A DNA stretch of 64,000 nt from Providencia sp. R33 (GTDB lineage Bacteria; Pseudomonadota; Gammaproteobacteria; Enterobacterales; Enterobacteriaceae): positions 3,596,001 through 3,660,000 of the forward strand of contig NZ_CP072453.1 in the NCBI RefSeq assembly GCF_019343475.1, written 5' to 3'. Of the stretch, positions 36,184-44,933 are shown piece after piece (within the stretch, counting starts at the first letter, position 1; each line of letters opens with the position of its first letter). Made by a program: the position numbers and the translations under genes. The notes under the pieces were generated by a model that was given only the letters and a program-made list of their open reading frames with translations, was not told the origin of the DNA and made no database searches.

Positions 36184-36354
36184 ATGAAAGAGACCGTTAC
36201 TAAACAAACTGAGCAACCCACTAATACCCCACTGGATAGCATCGATGAAACCACTTATTTATTACGTTCACCCGCTAATGCAGAACATTTAAATAAATCG
36301 ATTACTCAGTTTAAAATGGGAAATATGCTTAAAAAGCGACCTATTGAAGAATAA
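36184..36354 (+). pseudogene. YefM/Phd antitoxin C-terminal remnant or orphan
   Basis: A 56-codon open frame, ATG to TAA, contains DETTYLLRSPANAEHLNKSI, which matches the toxin-binding C-terminal part of YefM antitoxins (ETAYLLRSPANARRL in E. coli). The N-terminal DNA-binding half is absent and replaced by about 16 polar residues. No YoeB-like toxin gene follows; cysE lies next on the other strand. The ribosome site is weak (GAGA). It may be a decayed remnant or a solo antitoxin that could neutralise a YoeB-like toxin. Confidence 0.6.
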
Positions 36355-36403
36355 CAACGATAGTCAGCAACTCGCTACCTTTTACGCCTTTCCACAACTC
36401 AAC

Positions 36404-37225
36404 TCAAATCCCATCCCCATTTTCAAAACCCCAAATACTGCCATTAAAGTTTTGATCCATTTCTAAGGATGGCTTATCGCTGGTTGGTTTGCCAACAATA
36501 CGTGCAGGAACCCCCGCCACTGTGGTATGAGGAGGTACCGGGTGAAGAACAACCGAACCTGCACCAATTTTGGCACCGCGACCAATTTCAATATTGCCTA
36601 AAATTTTTGCCCCTGCCCCAATCATTACCCCTTCCCTGACTTTGGGATGACGATCGCCGCAAGTTTTACCTGTCCCGCCGAGGGTAACAGACTGTAAAAT
36701 CGACACATCGTTTTCCACGATAGCTGTTTCACCAATCACAATACCCGTCGCATGGTCGAGCATGATGCCACAACCAATGCGAGCAGCTGGGTGAATATCC
36801 ACACCAAAAGATACAGAGATTTGGTTTTGCAGGTAAACCGCGAGTGCTTGGCGGCCTTCTTTCCACAGCCAATTGCCAATACGATAAGCTTGTAGTGCAT
36901 GGAAGCCCTTCAGGTAAAGTAACGGCGTGGAGTATTTATCGACGGCAGGGTCACGTAGGCGAACAGCAGATAAATCCATTGCGGCAGAGAAGATCATTTG
37001 CTCGTCATTGCGATATGCTTCTTCAACGATTTCGCGAACTTCAAGCGCGGGCATGATAGGCGAGCTGAGCTTGTTCGCCAGCATATAACTGAGCGCACTG
37101 CCCAAGTTGTCATGCTTGAGTAACGTCGCGTTAAAAAAACTGGCTAGGAGTGGTTCGCAGTCAGCAAGCGACTTCGCTTCTTCTTTAATGAAGCCCCAAA
37201 TTCTATCCAATTCTTCACGCGACAT
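36404..37225 (-). CDS. cysE: Serine O-acetyltransferase
   Basis: First step of cysteine synthesis: acetyl-CoA plus serine to O-acetylserine. The 273-aa protein has a helical N-terminal domain and a left-handed hexapeptide-repeat domain (GVDIHPAARIGCGIMLDHATG, VIGETAIVENDVSI, HPKVREGVMIGAGAKILGNI). The C-terminal tail ending in Ile binds CysK in relatives. It ends the secB-gpsA-cysE operon. Confidence 0.97.
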   Translation of the reverse strand: MSREELDRIWGFIKEEAKSLADCEPLLASFFNATLLKHDNLGSALSYMLANKLSSPIMPALEVREIVEEAYRNDEQMIFSAAMDLSAVRLRDPAVDKYSTPLLYLKGFHALQAYRIGNWLWKEGRQALAVYLQNQISVSFGVDIHPAARIGCGIMLDHATGIVIGETAIVENDVSILQSVTLGGTGKTCGDRHPKVREGVMIGAGAKILGNIEIGRGAKIGAGSVVLHPVPPHTTVAGVPARIVGKPTSDKPSLEMDQNFNGSIWGFENGDGI

Positions 37226-37287
37226 AATGACTCACCTATCTATTTTTATATTTACCCTATGGTGTAACTTAATTAGGTTAATTTTTA

Positions 37288-38316
37288 TTAATCATGCAGT
37301 TTTGGCATATCCGCAATTTCATCTTTCGTTGCACGGCCTAATAGCGCTTGCGCCGCCTCTAACACATTTTTGTGGCAATAGAGGATTTGATAAATTTGCT
37401 CCGTGATTGGCATTTCAACACCAGCGCGTTCCGCAAGTGCGCGGACTTCTTTGGTATTTCGATACCCTTCAACCACTTGGCCAATCTCTTTTTCTGCTTC
37501 TTCAACCGTTACACCATCGCCTAGCATCATACCAAAGCGACGGTTACGGGATTGATTGTCGGTACAGGTTAACACTAAGTCGCCTAACCCGGCCATCCCC
37601 ATAAAGGTTGATGGGTCTGCACCCAATGCAGCACCAAGGCGGCTCATTTCAGCTAAACCACGGGTAATCAACGCAGTACGTGCGTTGGCCCCAAAGCCCA
37701 TGCCATCAGAGATCCCCGCACCAATCGCAATCACGTTTTTCACTGCGCCACCAAGTTGTACGCCAACCATATCGGGGTTTTTGTAAACTCGGAAACTTTT
37801 GCCGCAATGAAACAGCTTTTGTAAGTCATCACCAAACTGGCTATCACTTGCCGCGACAGAAATCGCAGTTGGTAAGCCCGCAGCGAGTTCTTTCGCAAAG
37901 GTCGGCCCTGATAACACTGCCAGCGGAATTTCGTTGCCTAATACTTCACGTGCCACTTCTTGCAACAAACGCCCCGTATCCCTTTCTAAGCCTTTGGTCG
38001 CCCAAATAATACGCGAATCAGCACGCAAGTAAGGTTGGATTTGTTTGAGTACATCACCAAAAACATGGCTCGGTACAACTATCAAGATATTGGGACTCGC
38101 CTCAACGGCGCATTTTAAGTCCGTTTCGAGAGATAAACTATCAGGGAAAGAAACGCCAGGCAAAAATGCCTGATTACTACGGTCTTGCTCTAATTGATGA
38201 ATGTGTTTGGGATCATGACCCCATAACACAACTTGGTGTGCATTACGGGCAAGCGTAATGGCTAAAGCGGTGCCGTATGAGCCGGCACCGATCACTGACA
38301 TTGAAGCAGTATTCAT
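37288..38316 (-). CDS. gpsA: Glycerol-3-phosphate dehydrogenase [NAD(P)+]
   Basis: Reduces dihydroxyacetone phosphate to sn-glycerol-3-phosphate for phospholipid synthesis. The 342-aa protein has GAGSYGTALAITLARN (cofactor), SGPTFAKELAAGLPTA, and GAVKNVIAIGAGISDGMGFG with the catalytic lysine. It overlaps the secB stop by one base, as in enteric relatives. Confidence 0.97.
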   Translation of the reverse strand: MNTASMSVIGAGSYGTALAITLARNAHQVVLWGHDPKHIHQLEQDRSNQAFLPGVSFPDSLSLETDLKCAVEASPNILIVVPSHVFGDVLKQIQPYLRADSRIIWATKGLERDTGRLLQEVAREVLGNEIPLAVLSGPTFAKELAAGLPTAISVAASDSQFGDDLQKLFHCGKSFRVYKNPDMVGVQLGGAVKNVIAIGAGISDGMGFGANARTALITRGLAEMSRLGAALGADPSTFMGMAGLGDLVLTCTDNQSRNRRFGMMLGDGVTVEEAEKEIGQVVEGYRNTKEVRALAERAGVEMPITEQIYQILYCHKNVLEAAQALLGRATKDEIADMPKLHD

Positions 38317-38792
38317 TAAGCGTCCTGTTGAGCTTCTGAGTTCTGCGCTTGTTCGCCTTGTTGCTGCTGTAAGTAGTTCATGAACAGAGCATCAAAGTTA
38401 ACTGGCGCTAAATTCAATTGTGGGAATGTACCACGACCCACTAAGCTAGTAATCGCTTCACGCGCATATGGGAACAGGATATTCGGGCAATATGCACCTA
38501 AGCAATGCGCCATTTGTGTGCCATCGATACCTTCGATAGAGAAAACACCTGCTTGCTGAACTTCACACAGGAATGCCGTTTCTTCACCTAAAGTTGCCGT
38601 AGTCGTCACACGTAAAACAACCTCATAAACGCCTTCTGACAGCTGGTTTGAAGATGTATCTAAGTCTAATTTGATCTCTGGCTGCCACTCTTGTTGAAAG
38701 ATATGTGGTGCGTTAGGTGCTTCAAAAGAAACGTCTTTTGCGTAGATGCGTTGAATTTGAAAAACCATTTCTGAGTTGTTTTGTTCTGACAT
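38316..38792 (-). CDS. secB: Protein-export chaperone SecB
   Basis: A tetrameric cytoplasmic chaperone that keeps preproteins unfolded and delivers them to SecA. The 158-aa sequence has FQIQRIYAKDVSFEAPNAP and the SecA-contact/fold segments CPNILFPYAREAI and NLAPVNFDALF. AAAGGTAC lies upstream of the start. In E. coli grxC precedes secB; here repeats do. Confidence 0.97.
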   Translation of the reverse strand: MSEQNNSEMVFQIQRIYAKDVSFEAPNAPHIFQQEWQPEIKLDLDTSSNQLSEGVYEVVLRVTTTATLGEETAFLCEVQQAGVFSIEGIDGTQMAHCLGAYCPNILFPYAREAITSLVGRGTFPQLNLAPVNFDALFMNYLQQQQGEQAQNSEAQQDA

Positions 38793-38826
38793 AAGTTTAG
38801 TACCTTTTAACTTCCATATGAGTTTT

Positions 38827-39110
38827 CCCTGTTATTCTTTGAGCTACAGGGGTGTTCGCTGCATTGCGTTACCCAAGTCACATACTGATGTATGCTCCTT
38901 GGATACCTTCACTTGCTGCCTACCTGTAACTCAAATAATTTAAGGGAAACCCTGTTATTCTGAGCTACAAGGGGGTTCGCTGCATTGCGTTACCCAAGTC
39001 ACATACTGATGTATGCTCCTTGGATACCTTCACTTGCTGCCTACCTGTAACTCAAATAATTTAAGGGAAACCCTGTTATTCTGAGCTACAAGGGAGTTCG
39101 TTGTATTATG
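38827..39110. repeat. Tandem ERIC-like repeats between yibN and secB
   Basis: A unit of about 121-123 bp starts at 38827, again at 38950 and a third time at 39071. The first two copies are nearly identical; the third diverges after about 30 bp. Each unit is a large imperfect palindrome: it begins CCCTGTTATTCTGAGCTACA and ends with CTGTAACTCAAATAATTTAAGGG-like sequence split around CATACTGATGTATG. Size and symmetry fit ERIC/IRU-type elements. There is no other content in this 360-bp gap. Confidence 0.8.
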
Positions 39111-39113
39111 CTA

Positions 39114-39143
39114 CTCAAGTTGCACTAATATAGGCAACTTGAG
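39114..39143. terminator. Hairpin after yibN
   Basis: CTCAAGTTGC and GCAACTTGAG form a 10-bp perfect stem with a 10-nt loop, 11 nt past the yibN stop on the leftward strand. No U-run follows, so it may be an RNA-stabilising or processing hairpin rather than an intrinsic terminator. Confidence 0.45.
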
Positions 39144-39153
39144 ATAACGGTAA

Positions 39154-39591
39154 CTACTTCTTACCACGAGCCAGTGGAAGGTTTTCACCTGCCCAACCAG
39201 CAATCCCTTCTTTCAGGACAAAGACTTTTTCAAAACCTTGTTGCACTAATTGCTCTGCAGGTTTGTTTGATTCCATACCACTTGCAGAAACGATAATCAC
39301 AGGTTTCTGTTTGTGTTTTTCTAACTCACCTAAATTATTATCTTTAATCTCAGACGGTGTTAAGTTAATAGAATCAATAATATGGCCTTTACGGAAATCG
39401 TCACGAGAACGCAAATCCACAATAACCGCCTCTTCTTTATTAATCAGTGTAATCGCTTGTGAACGAGCAATCACTTTCGTTTTAGAAAAGAGGCCTTTAA
39501 AGGTCATGACGACCACAGCAACTAGTAGCGCTATCCAAACCAGACTCAATAACATGTTCCGGCTTACAAATTGCATGATTTCTTGGATCAT
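39154..39591 (-). CDS. yibN: Rhodanese-like membrane protein YibN
   Basis: A 145-aa protein with one N-terminal membrane helix (LLSLVWIALLVAVVVMTF) and a cytoplasmic rhodanese domain (VIVDLRSRDDFRKGHI, GIAGWAGENLPL). It is close to E. coli YibN. There is no cysteine anywhere in the protein, so it cannot act as a classical sulfurtransferase. Start: ATG 39591 matches the E. coli N-terminus; a TTG at 39600 has a closer GGGAG. Confidence 0.93.
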   Translation of the reverse strand: MIQEIMQFVSRNMLLSLVWIALLVAVVVMTFKGLFSKTKVIARSQAITLINKEEAVIVDLRSRDDFRKGHIIDSINLTPSEIKDNNLGELEKHKQKPVIIVSASGMESNKPAEQLVQQGFEKVFVLKEGIAGWAGENLPLARGKK

Positions 39592-40026
39592 GGGGGGCAA
39601 TCACTCCCGTTAGTTAAAATCGAATATCAAAGGGTTCAGAGTATACCTGTGTGTTGAGCTAATTACAGCCAATTCACGCAAACTACTGTGTTTTTTTTGC
39701 GGTAATGTACGCAAAATTAATACCATTTTACTGAAAAATAGAATTTCTTTCTCGAAGCGGTACGCAAATATTTTACCATAAACATGCCTAAACGGGGCTA
39801 ACCTGTAGATTAAATAGGCGCTCAATAATAAAAAACGGTTCAAAACTAGCTATACAAAATAAATCAGTGATAATAAAACTATATTATTTGACTTAATTAG
39901 CCTTTGTTTCAGGGCAAAAATCCGAATTTGTAAATGTTTTCAATACTATTTATTAGAGAGTGCTGGAAACCATCACTTGCAGATGAAATAATCAGTTATT
40001 GCATTTAATTGAGGTGATCTATCACA
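39592..40026. other. Divergent spacer between yibN and envC
   Basis: About 435 bp without a supported gene. It is AT-rich, with poly-T and poly-A tracts, and must hold the yibN and envC promoters. In E. coli gpmI lies at this place before envC; no trace of it is visible. A leftward open frame at 39610-39843 has no recognisable similarity. Confidence 0.5.
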
Positions 40027-41319
40027 ATGGCCAATACACAATATCGAATGAAAGCGTCATTTCTTCGTCAGGCTATTACATCCGCTCTACTTGGCTTAGG
40101 GCTCTTTGCGCTCGCCCCTACGCACACCGCATTCGCAAACCAGATCACTGAAAATAAAGGGCAATTACACGATTTACTCAAAAGTATTGCTGAAAAAGAA
40201 AAAAGTGTTAAAGAACAGCAAGCTAAACGTTCAAACTTACTTGAGCAGCTTAAGCAACAAGAGCAAAGTATTTCGGCTGCAGGACGTAGTTTGCATGAGA
40301 CACAAAACCAATTAAAACAGCTCGATAAAGAAATCGTCTCCTTAAATAGCAATATCAAACAGCTACAAACTAAAAAACTGCAACAAGAAAAAATGCTCGC
40401 AGACCAGCTTGATGCTGCCTTTCGTTTAGGTAAACACCAAGGTCTCACCCTGATGTTTAAAGGGGAAGAAGGCCAGCGGGAAGAGCGAATTTTGGCCTAC
40501 TATAGTTATTTAAATCAGGCCCGTGAAAAAACCATTATTGCACTCGAAGAAACCACCAAAGAGCTACAACAGCAAAGGCAATTAGAGCAGAAAAAACAAG
40601 CAGAACAAAAAAGTACGCTCACTCGCCAGCAACAAGAAAAACGTAAATTAGACAACGTTCAAGCATCACGGCAAAAAACACTTAGCGCACTCGAAAGCAC
40701 CTTAAAAGAGGATCAAAAAAACCTTGCTGTCTTAAAACAAAACGAAGCGAGATTGCGAGACAAAATTGCCCGTGCGGAACGCGAGGCTAAAGCAAGAGCA
40801 GAACGAGAAGCGAAAGAAGCAGCGCGTATTCGAGCTCAAGTGGCTGAAAAAGAACGCCAAGCAAAACAGAAAGGGGCGACTTACAAACCATCTGAAAGTG
40901 AGCGGTCGCTGATGTCCCGTACGGGTGGTTTAGGGCGTCCAGCAGGACAAGCTATATGGCCAGTTCGTGGCTCCCTGCTCCACAATTATGGTGATGTCAT
41001 TTCCAGCGAATTACGTTGGAAAGGGATGGTCATTGCAGCTAATGAAGGCACTCAAGTCAAAGCCATTGCAGATGGACGCGTTTTACTGGCAGACTGGCTG
41101 CAAGGTTATGGGCTGGTTGTGGTTGTTGAACACGGTAAAGGCGACATGAGCCTATATGGCTATAACCAAAGTGCCTTAGTCAATGTGGGCCAAGAAGTTC
41201 GTGCTGGCCAGCCAATTGCGTTAGTGGGTAGCAGTGGTGGTCAAGAACGTCCATCCTTGTACTTTGAAATTCGCAGGCAAGGTAAAACCGTTAACCCTCG
41301 CCCATGGTTAGGAAGATAA
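40027..41319 (+). CDS. envC: Murein hydrolase activator EnvC
   Basis: A 430-aa periplasmic divisome protein that activates amidases AmiA and AmiB for daughter-cell separation. It has a signal peptide (to about residue 37, THTAFA), long coiled coils (about 40-280) and a C-terminal LytM domain. The zinc-binding residues of active LytM enzymes are missing (SLYGYNQ and LYFEIR where the HxH would be), which is normal for EnvC. GAGGTGAT precedes the ATG. It forms an operon with yibQ. Confidence 0.95.
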   Translation: MANTQYRMKASFLRQAITSALLGLGLFALAPTHTAFANQITENKGQLHDLLKSIAEKEKSVKEQQAKRSNLLEQLKQQEQSISAAGRSLHETQNQLKQLDKEIVSLNSNIKQLQTKKLQQEKMLADQLDAAFRLGKHQGLTLMFKGEEGQREERILAYYSYLNQAREKTIIALEETTKELQQQRQLEQKKQAEQKSTLTRQQQEKRKLDNVQASRQKTLSALESTLKEDQKNLAVLKQNEARLRDKIARAEREAKARAEREAKEAARIRAQVAEKERQAKQKGATYKPSESERSLMSRTGGLGRPAGQAIWPVRGSLLHNYGDVISSELRWKGMVIAANEGTQVKAIADGRVLLADWLQGYGLVVVVEHGKGDMSLYGYNQSALVNVGQEVRAGQPIALVGSSGGQERPSLYFEIRRQGKTVNPRPWLGR

Positions 41320-41356
41320 CCCAGTAAACTTAAAATCAAACGATTAGGATGAAATT

Positions 41357-42406
41357 ATGTTGAAGCGCTTACCCTTAAGATTATTCATTAGTTTACCACT
41401 GTTACTGATGAGCCTACAGGTGAGCGCAGCAAAACTCGCGATAGTTATTGATGATTTTGGCTATCGAGCCAAAGAAGATAACCAAATTTTGGCGCTATCC
41501 CCTGCGGTCACGATTGCGATTTTACCCAGTTCGCCTCATGGTCGCGAAGTGGCTGAGAAAGCCTATCAGCAAGGGCGAGATATTCTGATCCACATGCCCA
41601 TGAAGCCATTGAGTAAACAGCCTTTAGAAAAAGACACATTGGCACCATCAATGAGTGCCGCAGAGATTGACCGCATTATTAAAAATGCCATTGCCCGTGT
41701 GCCACATGCAAAAGGCATGAATAATCATATGGGTAGCGAAATGACCTCTAGCTTGTCGGGCATGCGCAATGTGATGCAAAGCCTATCTCAATCAAACTTA
41801 TTTTTTCTCGACAGTGTGACCATCGGCAATACTCAGGCGGGAAATGCCGCAAAAGAATTCGGTGTCCCAACGCTGCGCCGTAATATTTTTATTGATAACC
41901 ACCAATCAGAAGAAGAAACGCGTACCCAACTAAACAAAGCCGTTGCTTACGCACGCAAACACGGCAGCGCTGTCGCGATAGGTCACCCCCATCCTTCTAC
42001 TGTACGTGCACTGCAAAAATATTTGCCACAATTACCAGCCGATATCGAACTGGTTGCCGTGAGCACATTAGTGAACCCGCAAGAAGCGGCTAAACAACCG
42101 GCGAAGTCGCTCAGAATGCTCTCTGAAGAAGCTCAGAAAAAACCGACACAACCTAAAGTGGAACAGCCTGTTAATGAGCTGCCAAAAACACCAGAGTCAA
42201 CGGGAGTGATTGAAAATAAAAATGAAAGTGAGCCTGTTGCTGAAGAACTCGGTGTCTGTGAGGTCGAAATACCTGAAACGAAATTACAAGGTATCGATTT
42301 GATCATGTCGATTGTCGAAAATATTTACCAAGACAAAACATTGCAGCCATTACTTTCACAAGAAGCACCAACGAAAAAGCGAATGCTTTTTAAAACAGAA
42401 TCTTAA
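41357..42406 (+). CDS. yibQ: Divergent polysaccharide deacetylase YibQ
   Basis: A 349-aa protein with a signal peptide (LFISLPLLLMSLQVSA) and a divergent deacetylase domain: LAIVIDDFGYRAKEDN, DILIHMPMKPL, GMNNHMGSEMTS, FLDSVT and VAIGHPHPSTV. The enzymatic role is not established. A polar C-terminal tail of about 110 residues (rich in Pro, Glu, Lys) extends past the domain. It sits 37 bp after envC, as in enteric relatives. Confidence 0.9.
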   Translation: MLKRLPLRLFISLPLLLMSLQVSAAKLAIVIDDFGYRAKEDNQILALSPAVTIAILPSSPHGREVAEKAYQQGRDILIHMPMKPLSKQPLEKDTLAPSMSAAEIDRIIKNAIARVPHAKGMNNHMGSEMTSSLSGMRNVMQSLSQSNLFFLDSVTIGNTQAGNAAKEFGVPTLRRNIFIDNHQSEEETRTQLNKAVAYARKHGSAVAIGHPHPSTVRALQKYLPQLPADIELVAVSTLVNPQEAAKQPAKSLRMLSEEAQKKPTQPKVEQPVNELPKTPESTGVIENKNESEPVAEELGVCEVEIPETKLQGIDLIMSIVENIYQDKTLQPLLSQEAPTKKRMLFKTES

Positions 42407-42431
42407 AGCGTGGCTTCCACATACATGCTCC

Positions 42432-42468
42432 CCTTCTGAAGATAGTGACCTCAGAAGGGGATCTTTAA
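42432..42468. terminator. Bidirectional terminator between yibQ and tdh
   Basis: A 10-bp perfect stem, CCCCTTCTGA and TCAGAAGGGG, lies between two convergent genes. T-rich sequence is present but short on the rightward side (ATCTTT). Confidence 0.7.
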
Positions 42469-42472
42469 CTGA

Positions 42473-43498
42473 TTAATCCCAGTTTAAAATCACTTTCCCT
42501 GCTTGGCCTGAACACATCACATCAAAGCCTTTTTGGTAATCATCAATAGAAAATTGATGGGTAATAATTGGCGATAAATCTAACCCTGATTGAATTAATG
42601 TTGCCATTTTATACCAAGTTTCAAACATCTCACGGCCATAAATACCTTTAATAAACAGCCCCTTGAATATCACTTGGCTCCAATCAGTTGCCATTGAAGC
42701 TGGCGGGATCCCTAATAGTGCAATACGCCCACCGTGATTCATGGTGTCTAACATGGTTTGAAAAGCCGCAGGCGCCCCTGATACTTCTAACGCCACATCA
42801 AAGCCTTCTTTCATGCCCAGCTCGTTCATCACATCTTTTAGGTTTTCTCGGCTCACATTCACGGCTCGCGAAACACCCATTTTTTTCGCTAAATCGAGGC
42901 GGTAATCATTCACATCAGTAATAACAACATGACGAGCACCAACGTGGCGACACACCGCAGCAGCCATAATACCAATCGGCCCCGCCCCTGAAACCAACAC
43001 ATCTTCACCCACTAAATCAAAAGAAAGAGCCGTGTGTACCGCATTACCAAATGGGTCAAAAATAGCGGCAATTTCATCGGGAATATTGTCGGGAATTTTA
43101 AAAGCGTTGAAGGCTGGGATCACCAAATATTCGGCGAAACACCCTTCTCGATTTACCCCTACGCCAATTGTGTTGCGGCAAAGGTGGGTACGACCACCAC
43201 GGCAATTACGGCAGTGACCACATGTAATATGCCCTTCTCCTGATACTCGGTCGCCAATTTTAAAGCCTTTAACTTCCTGTCCAATCGCAACAATTTCCCC
43301 TATATACTCATGACCGACAACCATCGGGACAGGAATGGTTTTTTGTGACCATTCATCCCAGTTATAGATATGTACATCTGTACCGCAGATAGCGGTTTTA
43401 CGAATTTTGATCATCACATCATTGTGCCCGAGTTCCGGTTTCGGAACGTCCGTCATCCATATACCTGGTTCAGCTTTCAGTTTGGACAGTGCTTTCAT
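42473..43498 (-). CDS. tdh: L-threonine 3-dehydrogenase
   Basis: Oxidises threonine to 2-amino-3-ketobutyrate. The 341-aa zinc alcohol-dehydrogenase family protein has catalytic-zinc C38 (KTAICGTDVHIYNW), GHEYIGE, the four structural-zinc cysteines (CGHCRNCRGGRTHLC) and GAGPIGIMAAAV for NAD. It follows kbl by 10 bp in the same operon, the standard threonine-to-glycine pathway. Confidence 0.98.
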   Translation of the reverse strand: MKALSKLKAEPGIWMTDVPKPELGHNDVMIKIRKTAICGTDVHIYNWDEWSQKTIPVPMVVGHEYIGEIVAIGQEVKGFKIGDRVSGEGHITCGHCRNCRGGRTHLCRNTIGVGVNREGCFAEYLVIPAFNAFKIPDNIPDEIAAIFDPFGNAVHTALSFDLVGEDVLVSGAGPIGIMAAAVCRHVGARHVVITDVNDYRLDLAKKMGVSRAVNVSRENLKDVMNELGMKEGFDVALEVSGAPAAFQTMLDTMNHGGRIALLGIPPASMATDWSQVIFKGLFIKGIYGREMFETWYKMATLIQSGLDLSPIITHQFSIDDYQKGFDVMCSGQAGKVILNWD

Positions 43499-43508
43499 AA
43501 AAGGCCTT

Positions 43509-44705
43509 TTATTTGATTATATTTAGTTTTTTACCAATGCGGGTGAATGCGTCAACAGCGTGTAAGATATCCTCCTCGCTATGTGCAGCAGACATTTGCG
43601 TACGAATACGCGCCTGCCCTTGGGGAACAACAGGGTAGAAAAAGCCGGTGACATAAATACCTTCATCAAGCAGCTCTTTCGCGAAAACTTGAGCAAGTTT
43701 TGCATCCCCTAACATCACAGGGATGATGGCATGGTCAGCGCCTGCTAGGGTGAAACCCACCGCAGTCATTTTCTCCCTAAATAACACCGCATTACGCCAT
43801 AGTTTTTCACGTAACGCTTGGCCTTCACTCATCATATCAATCACTTTGATAGACGCCGCGACAATGGCAGGAGCAAGAGAGTTAGAGAATAAATACGGGC
43901 GCGAACGCTGACGTAACCACTCAACAACTTCTTTTTTCGCTGCGGTATAACCGCCGGAAGCCCCACCAAGCGCTTTACCTAATGTCCCCGTGATAATGTC
44001 GACGCGCCCCATGACATTGCAGTATTCATGGCTACCACGACCATTTTCGCCGACAAAACCCACTGCGTGGGAATCATCCACCATCACCAAGGCTTGGTAT
44101 TCATCTGCAAGGTCACAGATAGATTGTAAATCAGCAATCACACCATCCATTGAAAAAACGCCATCAGTAGCAATTAAAATATGACGAGCCCCTGCTGATT
44201 TTGCTTCTTCTAGGCGCGCTTTTAACTCCATCATATTGTTATTACTGTAACGGTAGCGTTTAGCTTTACTTAACCGAACACCATCAATGATTGAAGCGTG
44301 ATTTAATGCATCAGAAATAATTGCATCTTCTGGCCCTAACAAGGTTTCAAATAGGCCGCCATTAGCATCGAAACAGGATGAATACAGGATGGCATCTTCC
44401 ATACCTAAAAATGTGGCTAACTTGTTTTCCAACACTTTATGGTTATCTTGGGTTCCACAAATAAACCGCACGGAGGCCATCCCAAAACCATGGCTGTCCA
44501 TACCCTGTTTTGCCGCTTCAATTAACGCAGGGTGATTAGCTAAACCAAGGTAGTTATTGGCACAAAAGTTGATGACACGCTTGCCACCGGTGATCTCGAT
44601 GTCTGCATCTTGGGAAGTGGTGATAATGCGTTCGTGCTTAAATAACCCGTCAGCTTCAATTTGGACCAGTTGCTCACGGATTTGTTGGTAGAATCTATTC
44701 GACAT
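43509..44705 (-). CDS. kbl: 2-amino-3-ketobutyrate CoA ligase
   Basis: A PLP enzyme that cleaves 2-amino-3-ketobutyrate with CoA into glycine and acetyl-CoA. The 398-aa sequence has the PLP lysine K244 (TGTLGKALGG), VDDSHAVGFVG and FCANNYLGLA. AGGAGTAATGT precedes the ATG. It is the first gene of the kbl-tdh operon and diverges from rfaD. Confidence 0.98.
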   Translation of the reverse strand: MSNRFYQQIREQLVQIEADGLFKHERIITTSQDADIEITGGKRVINFCANNYLGLANHPALIEAAKQGMDSHGFGMASVRFICGTQDNHKVLENKLATFLGMEDAILYSSCFDANGGLFETLLGPEDAIISDALNHASIIDGVRLSKAKRYRYSNNNMMELKARLEEAKSAGARHILIATDGVFSMDGVIADLQSICDLADEYQALVMVDDSHAVGFVGENGRGSHEYCNVMGRVDIITGTLGKALGGASGGYTAAKKEVVEWLRQRSRPYLFSNSLAPAIVAASIKVIDMMSEGQALREKLWRNAVLFREKMTAVGFTLAGADHAIIPVMLGDAKLAQVFAKELLDEGIYVTGFFYPVVPQGQARIRTQMSAAHSEEDILHAVDAFTRIGKKLNIIK

Positions 44706-44933
44706 ACATTACTCCTATCTGGCAATCATTCAGAGTTTAATTATAGCCTCTAAAAGTAACGACATTCTCAGCACAAAAAATTTAAGTTTGCGGGCAAGAT
44801 CACGATAATTGTCTTATGCTTCTCACCCTCTCTAGTTCAATTCTCTACTATCAATGCTACCGTCTCGCCAAAGAGATGTTATTATAGGCACCAATGATTT
44901 CTCTTTTTTATTAACCCATTTGAGGTATATCCC

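Noticed and set aside
38827..39110. CRISPR array
   Set aside because: The repeat unit is about 122 bp with no spacers, no short repeats and no cas genes; it fits an ERIC-type element.
39610..39843. Leftward open frame of 77 aa upstream of yibN
   Set aside because: It lies in the promoter interval, has biased composition and no recognisable family.
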